Assembly: GCF_000701505.1 (NCBI RefSeq)
Contig: NZ_JNJB01000016.1
Span: forward strand, 61,864 to 125,863
Length of the DNA stretch: 64,000 bases
Source of the DNA: Dyadobacter crusticola DSM 16708
GTDB lineage: Bacteria > Bacteroidota > Bacteroidia > Cytophagales > Spirosomataceae
Direction: 5' to 3'
The notes beneath the pieces were generated by a model. That model did not search any database. It had not been told where the DNA came from and was given only the letters and a program-made list of their open reading frames with translations. Each line of letters starts with the position of its first letter. Position 1 is the stretch's first letter. The position numbers and the translations under genes were made by a program. Of this stretch, positions 27,062 to 36,042 are shown piece by piece.

Positions 27062-28039
27062 GTGAAAGCATTGAAAATTGCCGGCAAAATCCTTGCTGGC
27101 CTGATCGCCCTGATAGCGACTGTGATGATCTATGTTAAAACAGCGCTTCCTAACACAAGCCCCGCGCCGGATATCAAAATCGAAAGAACAGCGAAACGCA
27201 TTGAGCGGGGTAAATACCTGGCAAACCATGTCACTGTTTGTATGGACTGCCACAGTACACGCGACTGGTCAAAATACGCGGGTCCGATGACGAGCGAAGG
27301 ATTTGGCGCTGGCGGCGAGGCGTTTACAACGGAAATGGGCTTCCCCGGGAAATTTTTCGCACCAAATATCACACCTTATGCACTGGCGGGATGGACAGAC
27401 GGTGAAATTCTCCGGGCCATTACGACCGGCGTAAATAAGAATGGAAAAGCATTGTTTCCCGTAATGGCGTACCACCGTTTCGGGCGGCTGGACCAGGAGG
27501 ATGTATACTCCATTATTGCTTATATCAGGGAATTGCCGGCTGTCAAAAAGGACGTTCCGCCATCAGAGCCTGACTTTCCTGTCAATTTCATTATCAACAC
27601 AATGCCTCAAAAAGCGGAGTTTTCCAGAATTCCCTCTGAGCGGGACCAGGTTGCCTATGGTAAATACCTGGTGACTGCGACTGGCTGCGTGGATTGCCAT
27701 AGTAAAACCAGCAAGGGCAGTGTCATACCTGGAACGGAATTCGGCGGGGGAATGGAGTTCAGCAGTCCGGGCGGTATTTTGCGCTCGCCGAATATTACCA
27801 TGCATGCGCAGACCGGCATTGGAAAATGGACAAAAGAAATGTTTGTACGGCGCTTCAAAGCTTATGCCGACAGCGGCTACATTTCACCAAATCTTTCACC
27901 GGGCGAGCTCAACACACCAATGCCCTGGACGATGTATGCAGGCATGAAAGAAAAAGATCTCGAAGCCATTTTCGCCTATCTGGGATCAGTGAAGCCCATT
28001 GAACACCAGGTGGTCAGAGTTGAAAAGAAAACCAAATAG
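27062..28039 (+). CDS. Dihaem c-type cytochrome
   Basis: About 325 residues from a GTG at 27062; no ATG fits, and the frame is open further upstream, so the start is uncertain. One N-terminal membrane helix (IAGKILAGLIALIATVMIYV) anchors the protein. Two haem-binding motifs, CMDCH and CVDCH, each begin a cytochrome c domain, with distal Met candidates (FPVMAYHRFG and TPMPWTMYAG). Resembles the dihaem subunits of alcohol/aldehyde or sugar dehydrogenases. Next gene starts 22 bp downstream. It could accept electrons from a periplasmic dehydrogenase; no partner is adjacent. Confidence 0.88.
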   Translation: MKALKIAGKILAGLIALIATVMIYVKTALPNTSPAPDIKIERTAKRIERGKYLANHVTVCMDCHSTRDWSKYAGPMTSEGFGAGGEAFTTEMGFPGKFFAPNITPYALAGWTDGEILRAITTGVNKNGKALFPVMAYHRFGRLDQEDVYSIIAYIRELPAVKKDVPPSEPDFPVNFIINTMPQKAEFSRIPSERDQVAYGKYLVTATGCVDCHSKTSKGSVIPGTEFGGGMEFSSPGGILRSPNITMHAQTGIGKWTKEMFVRRFKAYADSGYISPNLSPGELNTPMPWTMYAGMKEKDLEAIFAYLGSVKPIEHQVVRVEKKTK

Positions 28040-28061
28040 TCATTATAAAACCAGATTAGCC

Positions 28062-28778
28062 ATGAGATACAACATTTTTAACTCAATCCATAAAGCGCTG
28101 AAAGCGATATGCTACGAGAATGCATTGGAAATTCAGCGCACAGACTTCCCTGACTTGGAGGAAGCTGAGAAAACGATCGAAAACCTTGAAAAAACCTTAG
28201 CACTGCTCGACATGCATTTCAAACACGAAAGCGATTTCATCCATCCGCTGTTAGAGAAAGTCGACATGGATATTGACCGCCGTTTTCGTGAAAAGCACAT
28301 CGAAAGCAGGTTTTTGGCAGAAAAAGCAAGAATTGCCGCAAAGGACTTCGCGTTTTGTCATTCAGAAAATGACAGGATACAGAAAGGAAAGCTGATCTCC
28401 GATTGCTTCGAAGCACTACTCGCCTTTAATCTGACACTGTTTATCAAGGAGGAACAGGTGCTGAACCAAATGCTTTGGGGCAGCTACTCTGACGAAGAGA
28501 TAATGGCCGTTGAACAACAGATCATTGCGAGCGTGCCTGAGGATATTCTTGAACTAGAAACCGTGTGGATGATGCGCTCGCTCAATAATTCAGAGATTAG
28601 CAAGTGGTTGCTCGGCATCAGGGAAACGGCTCCCGGACCTGTATTTGAATCGCTGCTTTCACTGGCCCGGAAAGAATTGCCTGGTGCCCGATTTGAAAAG
28701 CTGCTTACGGTTTTTTCAATGGATATACCAAATGAATACGCTCATTTTGACGAGCACACGGTCCTGAATATATTCTGA
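28062..28778 (+). CDS. Hemerythrin-like domain protein
   Basis: 238 residues, all helical. Seen: YNIFNSIHKALKAICYE, then HFKHESDFIHPLLEK with the H-x5-HxxxE pattern typical of hemerythrin HHE domains, and a later FNLTLFIKEEQVLNQMLW where the family normally has a His at the N position. The iron site may therefore be incomplete. The C-terminal 90 residues (LNNSEISKWLLGIRE...) are a further helical region. Follows the cytochrome gene by 22 bp and precedes the monooxygenase gene by 16 bp, so one operon. Might sense or store oxygen or iron (inference). Confidence 0.6.
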   Translation: MRYNIFNSIHKALKAICYENALEIQRTDFPDLEEAEKTIENLEKTLALLDMHFKHESDFIHPLLEKVDMDIDRRFREKHIESRFLAEKARIAAKDFAFCHSENDRIQKGKLISDCFEALLAFNLTLFIKEEQVLNQMLWGSYSDEEIMAVEQQIIASVPEDILELETVWMMRSLNNSEISKWLLGIRETAPGPVFESLLSLARKELPGARFEKLLTVFSMDIPNEYAHFDEHTVLNIF

Positions 28779-28794
28779 AATCTAGGCGACAACC

Positions 28795-29940
28795 ATGAAT
28801 ATCACCATCGTCGGGGCCGGTATCGCAGGCCTCACAGCGTCCATTGCCTTTAAGAAGGCCGGCTATGAAACAACGATTTTCGAAGCAGCGCCGCAAATCA
28901 CAGCAGCGGGTGCCGGTCTGGGGTTGGCTCCCAATGCCATCAGGGCGCTCTCTACCCTCGGAATAATGGAAGACATTGTCCCTCTGGGAAGAAAATTGCC
29001 ATACTTCCGCATTTTAGATCGCTCGGGGAAGATCATTTCGGAAAACAACAGTAACGCGATCAGTGACAAATTTGGGCTGGACAATTTCACGATCCACCGT
29101 CACAAACTGCATACAGCTTTACTGAAACATGTTGATCCGGCTTCAATTTTCACGAATAAGAAAGTGACCGGTCTGGAAAAAGGAGGAAAAAAGGCGAAGC
29201 TCTACTTTGCCGACGGCTCATGCGAAAAGACGGATTACCTGGTTGTGGCAGATGGGATTAATTCTCTGTTAAGAACAAAGCTCGTCCCCGCCGCTGTGCG
29301 GCGCTATGCAGGCTACACCTGCTGGCGCGGCGTGATAGACGCCCCTGACCTGCGGATCAATGGCGCATCTGAAACCTGGGGCCAAACGGGACGTTTCGGA
29401 ATAGTACCGCTTGCGGATGGGAAAGTGTACTGGTTCGCCTGTATCAAAGCCGCCGAAAATGACGCTAAATACAAGGCTTTTACAGCCGAGGATCTTTATC
29501 AGCATTTCAGCCGGTTCCATGATCCTGTTCCTCAGATTTTGCAAACAGCATACGGCAGCCCATTGATCCACAATGATATTTACGACCTTGCTCCGCTCGA
29601 CCATTATGCTTTCGATAATATCCTCCTCATCGGTGATGCAGCGCACGGGGCCACTCCGAACATGGGACAAGGTGCATGCCAGGCTATCGAGGACGCGGCA
29701 ACCCTATTGGTGGAGCTCAACAAGGATCAAACGCTCGAAAAAGCATTCACTGCATTTGAGGAAAAGCGGTTGAAACGGACACAGTACATCATCAACCAGT
29801 CCAGAAAAGTAGGTGAGCTTGCGCAGATCGGACATCCGTTATTTGCCGGGCTGCGGAATGCAGCCATGCGGTTTGCGCCTGCGTGGGTTACAGAAAAGCA
29901 GTTTGAGAAGCTGTATAACATCACTTTTGAAGCGCAGTGA
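28795..29940 (+). CDS. FAD-dependent aromatic-type monooxygenase
   Basis: 381 residues. N-terminal FAD-binding GxGxxG in ITIVGAGIAGLTASIAF, the DG motif (YLVVADGINSLLR) and the late GDAAH motif in LLIGDAAHGATPNMGQGACQ. These define group A flavoprotein hydroxylases (salicylate/3-hydroxybenzoate hydroxylase and zeaxanthin epoxidase-like). No signal peptide. Belongs to the 27.0-30.5 kb operon; the start of the next gene overlaps its stop by 4 bp. TetX-like inactivation of a drug is an alternative role. Substrate unknown. Confidence 0.9.
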   Translation: MNITIVGAGIAGLTASIAFKKAGYETTIFEAAPQITAAGAGLGLAPNAIRALSTLGIMEDIVPLGRKLPYFRILDRSGKIISENNSNAISDKFGLDNFTIHRHKLHTALLKHVDPASIFTNKKVTGLEKGGKKAKLYFADGSCEKTDYLVVADGINSLLRTKLVPAAVRRYAGYTCWRGVIDAPDLRINGASETWGQTGRFGIVPLADGKVYWFACIKAAENDAKYKAFTAEDLYQHFSRFHDPVPQILQTAYGSPLIHNDIYDLAPLDHYAFDNILLIGDAAHGATPNMGQGACQAIEDAATLLVELNKDQTLEKAFTAFEEKRLKRTQYIINQSRKVGELAQIGHPLFAGLRNAAMRFAPAWVTEKQFEKLYNITFEAQ

Positions 29941-30512
29941 AACCCTCCACAGCAGAACAGATCGCCGCCATTTGCTTCGGCTGCCTGATCGTCCTTTTTA
30001 TAGGACTCGCCATATACAGCGAACCATTTTTCAACTGGGCTTATGCCCGGCACCAGAATCAGCTGAGCTGGTATATCCGGCCACTGTTCCTGATTCCGTA
30101 CTGCTACTTTTCCTTCCGGCGCAGCCTGGCCGGCGTTTTGGGTACGGTATTCCTGCTACTGACCAGTATGTTCTGGTTTCCCAGTCCGGAGAAAGTACCT
30201 GAAAACGTAAGATTGTTCCTTGAATTTGAAAAAGAATGGCTGCGGGGAACATGGACATTCCAGAAAGCACTACTGGCAGCATTGGCGCCGGTATCGATGC
30301 TGCTATTATCCATAGCGTGCTGGCAAAGGAGCCTGGTAAGCGGAATGGCCGTACTGGTTTTAATCGCCTGCGGAAAGATCCTCTGGGCGGTCAGCGAATC
30401 CGGCGCAGCGGGCGGATCGATTATCATTCCCGCCATCACAGGGCTGCTGCTCTGTTGCCTGCTGGTCTACCTGGCTTTAAGAAGTTCGGGAGGCATTAAT
30501 CTTAAACATTAG
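29937..30512 (+). CDS. Hypothetical integral membrane protein
   Basis: 191 residues with about five hydrophobic helices (IAAICFGCLIVLFIGLAIY; PLFLIPYCYF; LAGVLGTVFLLLTSMFWF; LLAALAPVSMLLLSIACW; GLLLCCLLVYLAL). Starts with GTG overlapping the previous stop by 4 bp, which indicates translational coupling to the monooxygenase. No family recognised; no conserved charged pairs within the helices. Two bases after its stop the next gene begins. Confidence 0.65.
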   Translation: MKPSTAEQIAAICFGCLIVLFIGLAIYSEPFFNWAYARHQNQLSWYIRPLFLIPYCYFSFRRSLAGVLGTVFLLLTSMFWFPSPEKVPENVRLFLEFEKEWLRGTWTFQKALLAALAPVSMLLLSIACWQRSLVSGMAVLVLIACGKILWAVSESGAAGGSIIIPAITGLLLCCLLVYLALRSSGGINLKH

Positions 30513-30514
30513 TC

Positions 30515-33500
30515 ATGAAAAAAATATCACAACTCATCATGCTCTTAGTGAGCATGCACACGATGCTATGCGCCCAGGCGCCGACAACACCTACCCGGTC
30601 TGTGAAAACCTCCGGCATCACAGGCAACTCAATCAGGATTGACATCGAGCCAGGCAATGGTGAAAAGCGGCTGGTTTTTGTCAAAAAAGCCAGCGCAGTT
30701 GATGCATTTCCCGAAAACAACAAGAACTACCTGGCGAGAGCTGAATTTGGAACAGGTCAGGTGCTCAAAGGTTCTAACTATGTCGTGTACAATGGAACCG
30801 GTCAGAGTGTTACGGTCAGCAACTTAGAACCAAATACGACTTACCATTTTGCCTGTTTTGAATACAATCAGCCTTCCTCGCCCATTTACACACAAACCGC
30901 TGCGACAGCCAGCGCGCAGACGTTGGCAGGACCTATAGTGCCGACACAAAGCGCTATTTCCGCAGATGTGGAAGGCAACAGCCTAAAAATTATCTCTACC
31001 AGAGGGAATGGCAGCCGCCGTCTGATTATCCTCAAAAAAGGAAGTGCTCCGGTCGCAGTGCCTGAGAATGGAACGCGATACCCGGCGAACCCGGCTTTCG
31101 GTTCCGGCTTTCAGATCGCACCCGAAGAGTATATCGTGCATGATTCGGATGAGAACACCGCATCGCTGACCAATTTGCAGCCCGGGACTACTTACTATTT
31201 CCGCATTTATGAATTTGACATGGATCTGGCCGGTTATACGTATTATCTCAAAGACAAGTACCTGTCCGGGCAAACGAGTACCAGCGCGGAACCTTCGAAC
31301 AATTCACAAGTAACATTAGCAGAGGTAACCGGCTCCTCGGCAACCCTTCTGTTTAGCAGTATCGCAGGTAAATACCGGCTGATCCTGATGCGCCAGGGAA
31401 GCCCGGTTTCCTCCGAACCTGTTGACCTTGTCCGCTATACCGGCGGAAGCAAGGATTACGGAGTAGGTGCGCAACTTGGTTCGGGTAATTACCTCATCGC
31501 GGGATCCACCAACGGGAACAGCTTCACGATAGGCAACCTGAAAGGCGGGCGTACCTATTATGCGGAGGTATTCGATTTCAATGGCTACTACGCCCCGGTT
31601 TACCGGACGCCGGGTACGGTTATCAAGATAGAAATCCCGAACGAGCCTACTCTTCCGCCTACTGCATTAGGCATGCAGCAGGTAGAAGGCAACAGCCTGC
31701 GCGCAGTGTGGACCAAAGGCAATGGAGCGAGAAGGCTGGTTGTGGCCAGGAAAAACCAGGCTGTTACCGCCAGGCCGGAAGATGGACTGAGTTATACTGC
31801 CAATGCGATTTACGGGCAAGGAAGTGCGCTGGCAGAGGACGAGTTTGTGGTTTACGACGGCGTAGAGGCGGGTTTTAGCTTGAAAGGTCTGGAACCACTT
31901 TCCGTTTACCATCTGGCTGTTTTTGAATACAACGTACCCGATAAGCCCGACTACCTGACCTCCTCATTTCTGTCCGGGTTCGTTTCAACTATTCCCTATC
32001 CCACGGTTCAAACTGGCCAGATTACCTTGAAGAGTGCTGAACCGACCCGCGCGACGATCGGCTTCCTGAAAGGAAATGGTGAAAGAAGAATGTTTGTTAT
32101 GCGGCAGGATGGCGTGCCTGCGATAGATCCGCAGGATTTCAAAAGGCCGGATGTGAGCTCCAATTATGGCAGCGCTGAAATCGGCCCGGGCAATTTTGCC
32201 GTTTTCTCCACGACTTCCGCCACTGAATTCACCGTGAACAACTTGCGCCCGGCGACAACCTATCACGTCAATGCGTACGAGTTCAATGGCGCTCTGCAGC
32301 CTGCCTACCTCAGGCCCGCATCGACTTACAGCTTTACCACTCCTCAGCAGCAAGACCGGCCTGCTACTGATCCCGTCATTTCGGAAAGGGACGGCGACAG
32401 GTTGAGACTAAGCTGGACCAACGGCAGTGGCGATGGCCGAATGGTAATAGCCAGGGAAGGCTCGGCTCCGGATTTCCGCCCGCAAAATGGCAAAACATAC
32501 ATTGCAAACAGCCGTTTTGGAGAAAGTGAGGATCTGGGAAACGGTCAGTTTGCGGTTTTTACCTCCAATAGCCACTCTGTATTAGTAACTAATCTGCTGC
32601 CAGAATCCGGATACTACTTTGCAGTATATGAGTTCAAAGGATCCGGGGCGGGAACGATTTATCAAAGTGAAGATTTTCTCATCGCGACAGGCAATACTGC
32701 TCAAAAGCCAACCCACAGCAGTACAGAAATGATCGCCACATCCAGTGCAAACGCCATTAAACTGCGGTGGACCAGTGGTAATGGAGACGGGCGGATTGCG
32801 ATATTAAAGGAAGGCAGCGCCGTTACAGCAATCCCGCAGAACCTGGTATCATATAATGCCAACTCCGTTTTTAAGTCAGGATCCCAGATCAGCAGCGGAG
32901 AATTTGTTGTGTATGCAGGCACGGGAAGTGAGGTAACTGTCACGGGGCTTGATGCCGACAAAGTATATTTTTATGCAGTTTTTGAAAGGAATGGACTCCA
33001 TGCGCCGGTATATCAGGAAGCTGCGAGCTTGTCTGGCTCCGTAAAGACCAGCAGCCCATTGCCTGTCCGCCTGCTGTATTTCAGAGCACAGCGCACCCAT
33101 GAAGGAGCTTCGCTCGAATGGGCAACTACCGAAGAGACAAACTCAGCATACTTTGTGATCGAGAGCGCATTTAATCCCTCGTCGGGCTTTGAAGCTATCG
33201 ACACCGTGCGCTCTGCCGGAAACAGTAAAGAATTGCTCCGCTACCGATACGCTGCCAATGCAGGCAGCCCGCGAATGTGTTTCAGGCTTAAACAGGTTGA
33301 CCTGGACGGGCAGTATGAATACAGCCGGATTGTAGCCATTTCAGAACAAAATGCATTCACCGGGCTATATCCGAATCCAGTCACAGATAAGCTTTATTTC
33401 GGGCGCGACGGTGATGCCAGCTTTGTCAGGATGAGTATTTATAACCTCTCTGGAACGCTGGTAAAAACGGCAGAGATCAGGGACAATGAACCGGCAGATG

Positions 33501-33583
33501 TAGCGGCCTTGCCCGCCGGCGTTTACGTGGTGGTCGCTGCGCGAGGTAACGCACAATACAGACAGCAAATAATCAAGCGATAA
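30515..33583 (+). CDS. Secreted seven-repeat Fn3-like protein with T9SS type A sorting domain
   Basis: 1022 residues. Signal peptide at 1-20. About seven tandem modules of roughly 115-120 residues follow, each starting with GNSxRxxxxxGNGxxRLvv, then FGxGxxL, VVYxGT and ending in LxPxTTYyfaVfEyN, i.e. Fn3-like folds with a loop insertion. Residues near 850-940 (LLYFRAQRTHEGASLEWATT, RLKQVDLDG) are the spacer often preceding the sorting signal. The end, GLYPNPVTDKLYF ... YNLSGTLVK ... LPAGVYVV, is the type A C-terminal domain recognised by the type IX secretion system, so the protein is exported to the surface. Likely an adhesin or matrix protein. A terminator follows. Confidence 0.92.
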   Translation: MKKISQLIMLLVSMHTMLCAQAPTTPTRSVKTSGITGNSIRIDIEPGNGEKRLVFVKKASAVDAFPENNKNYLARAEFGTGQVLKGSNYVVYNGTGQSVTVSNLEPNTTYHFACFEYNQPSSPIYTQTAATASAQTLAGPIVPTQSAISADVEGNSLKIISTRGNGSRRLIILKKGSAPVAVPENGTRYPANPAFGSGFQIAPEEYIVHDSDENTASLTNLQPGTTYYFRIYEFDMDLAGYTYYLKDKYLSGQTSTSAEPSNNSQVTLAEVTGSSATLLFSSIAGKYRLILMRQGSPVSSEPVDLVRYTGGSKDYGVGAQLGSGNYLIAGSTNGNSFTIGNLKGGRTYYAEVFDFNGYYAPVYRTPGTVIKIEIPNEPTLPPTALGMQQVEGNSLRAVWTKGNGARRLVVARKNQAVTARPEDGLSYTANAIYGQGSALAEDEFVVYDGVEAGFSLKGLEPLSVYHLAVFEYNVPDKPDYLTSSFLSGFVSTIPYPTVQTGQITLKSAEPTRATIGFLKGNGERRMFVMRQDGVPAIDPQDFKRPDVSSNYGSAEIGPGNFAVFSTTSATEFTVNNLRPATTYHVNAYEFNGALQPAYLRPASTYSFTTPQQQDRPATDPVISERDGDRLRLSWTNGSGDGRMVIAREGSAPDFRPQNGKTYIANSRFGESEDLGNGQFAVFTSNSHSVLVTNLLPESGYYFAVYEFKGSGAGTIYQSEDFLIATGNTAQKPTHSSTEMIATSSANAIKLRWTSGNGDGRIAILKEGSAVTAIPQNLVSYNANSVFKSGSQISSGEFVVYAGTGSEVTVTGLDADKVYFYAVFERNGLHAPVYQEAASLSGSVKTSSPLPVRLLYFRAQRTHEGASLEWATTEETNSAYFVIESAFNPSSGFEAIDTVRSAGNSKELLRYRYAANAGSPRMCFRLKQVDLDGQYEYSRIVAISEQNAFTGLYPNPVTDKLYFGRDGDASFVRMSIYNLSGTLVKTAEIRDNEPADVAALPAGVYVVVAARGNAQYRQQIIKR

Positions 33584-33603
33584 TTTTTCATTGTAGTTTC
33601 AGT

Positions 33604-33640
33604 AAAGGAAGGAGCAGCTTTGCACCTTCCTTTCTTTTTT
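33604..33640 (+). terminator. Rho-independent terminator
   Basis: Stem AAAGGAAGG / CCTTCCTTT (9 bp, perfect, 12-nt loop) followed by CTTTTTT. It ends the transcript of the secreted repeat protein. Confidence 0.85.
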
Positions 33641-33738
33641 GACCGGGTACTGCTCTTAATTGACTACCCCCTGTCCCCCTGGCACTGGAATTGTAGGGCT
33701 GAATCAAATCAAACCAGCCACAATCACATTCCGACACT

Positions 33739-34992
33739 ATGGACACCTATGTTCTTATTCTTTTAATTATCGGTGCCGCAGTTCTGGGAATGGCATGGAT
33801 GCCGTCTTTTACAGCAAAAACCGGTATCTCCGACTCAGTGGTTTATGTGCTGCTGGGCGTGCTGGTTTTCAGCACGCTGGATATGCTTCCGAGCGCGGAT
33901 CCATTGCTGCATCAGGATCATACGGTCCACATCACAGAGCTGGTTGTTGTTATATCGCTGATGGGTACGGGATTAAAGATTGACAAGCCGTTTTCGTTCA
34001 AAAACTGGCGGGTCCCATTTCGCCTTCTCAGCGTCACAATGTTGCTCTGTGTCGGAGCAGTCACCATACTGGCCTGGGCATTTTTGGGTTTCAGTGTGGC
34101 GTCAGCGGTTCTGCTGGCAGCTGTATTGTCCCCAACAGACCCCGTACTTGCGGCGGATGTTCAGGTTGGGCCGCCCATGGAAGGAGCGGGAGACGACGTG
34201 CGCTTTGCATTGACAGCGGAAGCCGGCATGAACGATGGTATGGCGTTCCCATTTACCTGGCTGGCGATTGCGCTGGCCGTCGCTTTACCGGGAACCCTCG
34301 GCGACGAATTAACCAAATGGGCTCTTGTCGACGTGCTTTATAAGATTGCCAGCGGCGTCATTCTCGGCTTTGTTCTGGGGCGACTTCTCGCTTACCTGGT
34401 ACTAAACTTCTCCGAAAAGAGCCGCATGATCAAGCTCAATGACGGCTTCATTGCCATTGCCGGCGCGCTCGTCATCTTTGGCGGCGTAGAACTTTTACAT
34501 GGCTACGGCTTCATTGCCGTTTTTGTAGCTTCGGTTACTTTCCGTAATTATGAAATCGACCACAATTTCCATAAAGACATGCATCAATTTTCGGAGCAAA
34601 CCGAGCGGATACTGGTGGCTGTGGTGCTGCTTCTCTTCGGCGGCAGCTTGGTTGACGGCATACTCGACGCGCTAAGCTGGCAAATGATATTGCTTTCATT
34701 TGCATTTATCTTTATCGTCAGGCCGGTTTCCGGATTGATCGGGCTGCATGGAACTGCGCTGCATTTCAAGGAAAAACTGGGTATCAGCTTTTACGGTATC
34801 CGTGGAATCGGCTCCTTCTATTATCTGTCATTCGCATTGAAAGAAGCACATTTTCCGCATGCCAAAGAACTATGGTCAATCACTGCATTCATCGCGCTGC
34901 TGTCTGTTCTGATCCACGGCCTGACTGCTACAAAGGTCATGAGTTACCTGGAAAAGTATTTTGACAATCCGTCCAAAAAAGCCGAAGCTTAA
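33739..34992 (+). CDS. Cation:proton antiporter (CPA1/NhaP type)
   Basis: 417 residues with 11-12 hydrophobic helices. Family motifs LLAAVLSPTDPVLAADVQVG (the TDPV unwound helix) and RFALTAEAGMNDGMAFPF (conserved Asp for ion binding) are clear. It exchanges Na+ or K+ for protons across the inner membrane and serves pH and salt homeostasis. No cytoplasmic RCK/TrkA domain; the tail is short and basic. Single gene, convergent with the MerC/HMA-like gene. Confidence 0.93.
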   Translation: MDTYVLILLIIGAAVLGMAWMPSFTAKTGISDSVVYVLLGVLVFSTLDMLPSADPLLHQDHTVHITELVVVISLMGTGLKIDKPFSFKNWRVPFRLLSVTMLLCVGAVTILAWAFLGFSVASAVLLAAVLSPTDPVLAADVQVGPPMEGAGDDVRFALTAEAGMNDGMAFPFTWLAIALAVALPGTLGDELTKWALVDVLYKIASGVILGFVLGRLLAYLVLNFSEKSRMIKLNDGFIAIAGALVIFGGVELLHGYGFIAVFVASVTFRNYEIDHNFHKDMHQFSEQTERILVAVVLLLFGGSLVDGILDALSWQMILLSFAFIFIVRPVSGLIGLHGTALHFKEKLGISFYGIRGIGSFYYLSFALKEAHFPHAKELWSITAFIALLSVLIHGLTATKVMSYLEKYFDNPSKKAEA

Positions 34993-35001
34993 CGGCCCGA
35001 T

Positions 35002-35559
35002 TCACAAGACCTTCACGGCATATCCCCGTTGCTGCAGCGCATTCACAATCTGCGAGGAACTTACCTGGTCACTCTTGAATGTAGCACTTACCGAGGCTCC
35101 ATTCAACTTCACGGAAGCTGCTTTAATACCACGAATGGACTTGATATCTTCTTCTAACCGGCCGCCATTGAACTGGCCCGAAATGGCAAGCTCTATGCGC
35201 CGGTGGGTCTTGAACAGTTCGAACTGTCGTTGCGCCATGACCTGCTGTTCACTTCTGAAAGGTTCGAATACACCGATGATGAATCCGGCAAAAGCCACTG
35301 CAAAAGCAACATGGTAAGACCAAATTTCCAAACGGCTGTGAAATGGCGATTTGCCTGTGTAAAACCGGGTGAGTGATAGGCCCAGGTAAATCAGCATAAC
35401 CAGCTGAATGCCTGAAATGAGCGGTTTATAGCGGATCAGAATGTCAAAATTTGAAGCAAATCCTGCCGCAATGCTTAAAACAGGAAAAAGGCAGCACCCA
35501 ACATGCAGCAGTGATACCAGGAGAGATACAGGGAGGGAAAGAGCAGATTTACTAAGCAT
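35002..35559 (-). CDS. MerC-like membrane protein with degenerate HMA domain
   Basis: 185 residues. The N-terminal half has about four hydrophobic segments and the LHVGCCLFPVLSIAAGF motif, reminiscent of MerC-type metal transporters with a Cys pair in the first helix. Residues 115-185 (RRIELAISGQFNGGRLEED ... VSATFKSDQVSSSQIVNAL) have the beta-alpha-beta-beta-alpha-beta pattern of heavy-metal-associated domains, but the CxxC metal site is missing. Divergent from the His-rich lipoprotein gene and sharing the operator at 35600-35620, 41 bp before this start, hence probably metal-regulated. Transport direction and metal are unknown; zinc is inferred from context. Confidence 0.65.
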   Translation of the reverse strand: MLSKSALSLPVSLLVSLLHVGCCLFPVLSIAAGFASNFDILIRYKPLISGIQLVMLIYLGLSLTRFYTGKSPFHSRLEIWSYHVAFAVAFAGFIIGVFEPFRSEQQVMAQRQFELFKTHRRIELAISGQFNGGRLEEDIKSIRGIKAASVKLNGASVSATFKSDQVSSSQIVNALQQRGYAVKVL

Positions 35560-35599
35560 AAATTGGCACTAAATAGATGATTTGATAATTTTTACTGAT

Positions 35600-35620
35600 A
35601 TTTGCAACGTTGTTGCAAAT
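35600..35620. promoter_or_regulatory. 9-3-9 inverted repeat, predicted Zur-type operator (site A)
   Basis: Perfect arms ATTTGCAAC and GTTGCAAAT with GTT between, in the 77-bp gap between the divergent MerC/HMA-like and His-rich lipoprotein genes. The same architecture recurs at 41727-41747 and 41766-41786 in front of the TonB receptor. A Fur-family regulator is encoded 0.9 kb away. Confidence 0.7.
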
Positions 35621-35636
35621 AGTAAAGTTCGCTCAG

Positions 35637-36032
35637 ATGAAAACAATCATTTATTTAGTCCCGCTGGCATTGATGCTGGGCTGTGGTGACGTCCAGCAGA
35701 AAAGTGAAGCACTCCAAAAAGCCAATCAGGTGCATATTGAATCAATGGACATTGCTACCAGCGTTGAAAAATCATTGGATAGCCTCCGCCGGGAGAATAT
35801 AGTTCCGCCAGAGAAAAGCCGGCTGGATAGCATTGCCCGGCTGGTTGCCGAGTGGGAAGAAGCCGTGATTGAAGTTCCTGGTTTTGAGCATGCGCATCAG
35901 CATACGGAAGGACACCAGCATAAACCTGCTCCGCAGATGACAGACGAGTCCATGCTGGAATACCAGCTAAATGCCAGGGAAGCTATCGAGTCGATCAGAA
36001 TGCAGCTCAACAATGCGCATCATCGGCAATAA
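35637..36032 (+). CDS. His-rich lipoprotein, probable metal-binding
   Basis: 131 residues from ATG 35637. Lipobox at LALMLGCGD (Cys residue 16). A helical middle part is followed by a His-rich stretch, HAHQHTEGHQH, suited to bind zinc or copper, and a helical tail with HH near the end. It starts 17 bp after the 9-3-9 operator, which probably overlaps the promoter, and is followed after 10 bp by the DUF3299-like gene. Likely a periplasmic metal buffer or chaperone induced when metal is scarce. Confidence 0.75.
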   Translation: MKTIIYLVPLALMLGCGDVQQKSEALQKANQVHIESMDIATSVEKSLDSLRRENIVPPEKSRLDSIARLVAEWEEAVIEVPGFEHAHQHTEGHQHKPAPQMTDESMLEYQLNAREAIESIRMQLNNAHHRQ

Positions 36033-36042
36033 ATCTGTCAAT

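Noticed and set aside
30515..33583. Repeats as a CRISPR or DNA-level satellite
   Set aside because: The repetition is at the protein level; no identical DNA repeats of regular spacing are seen.
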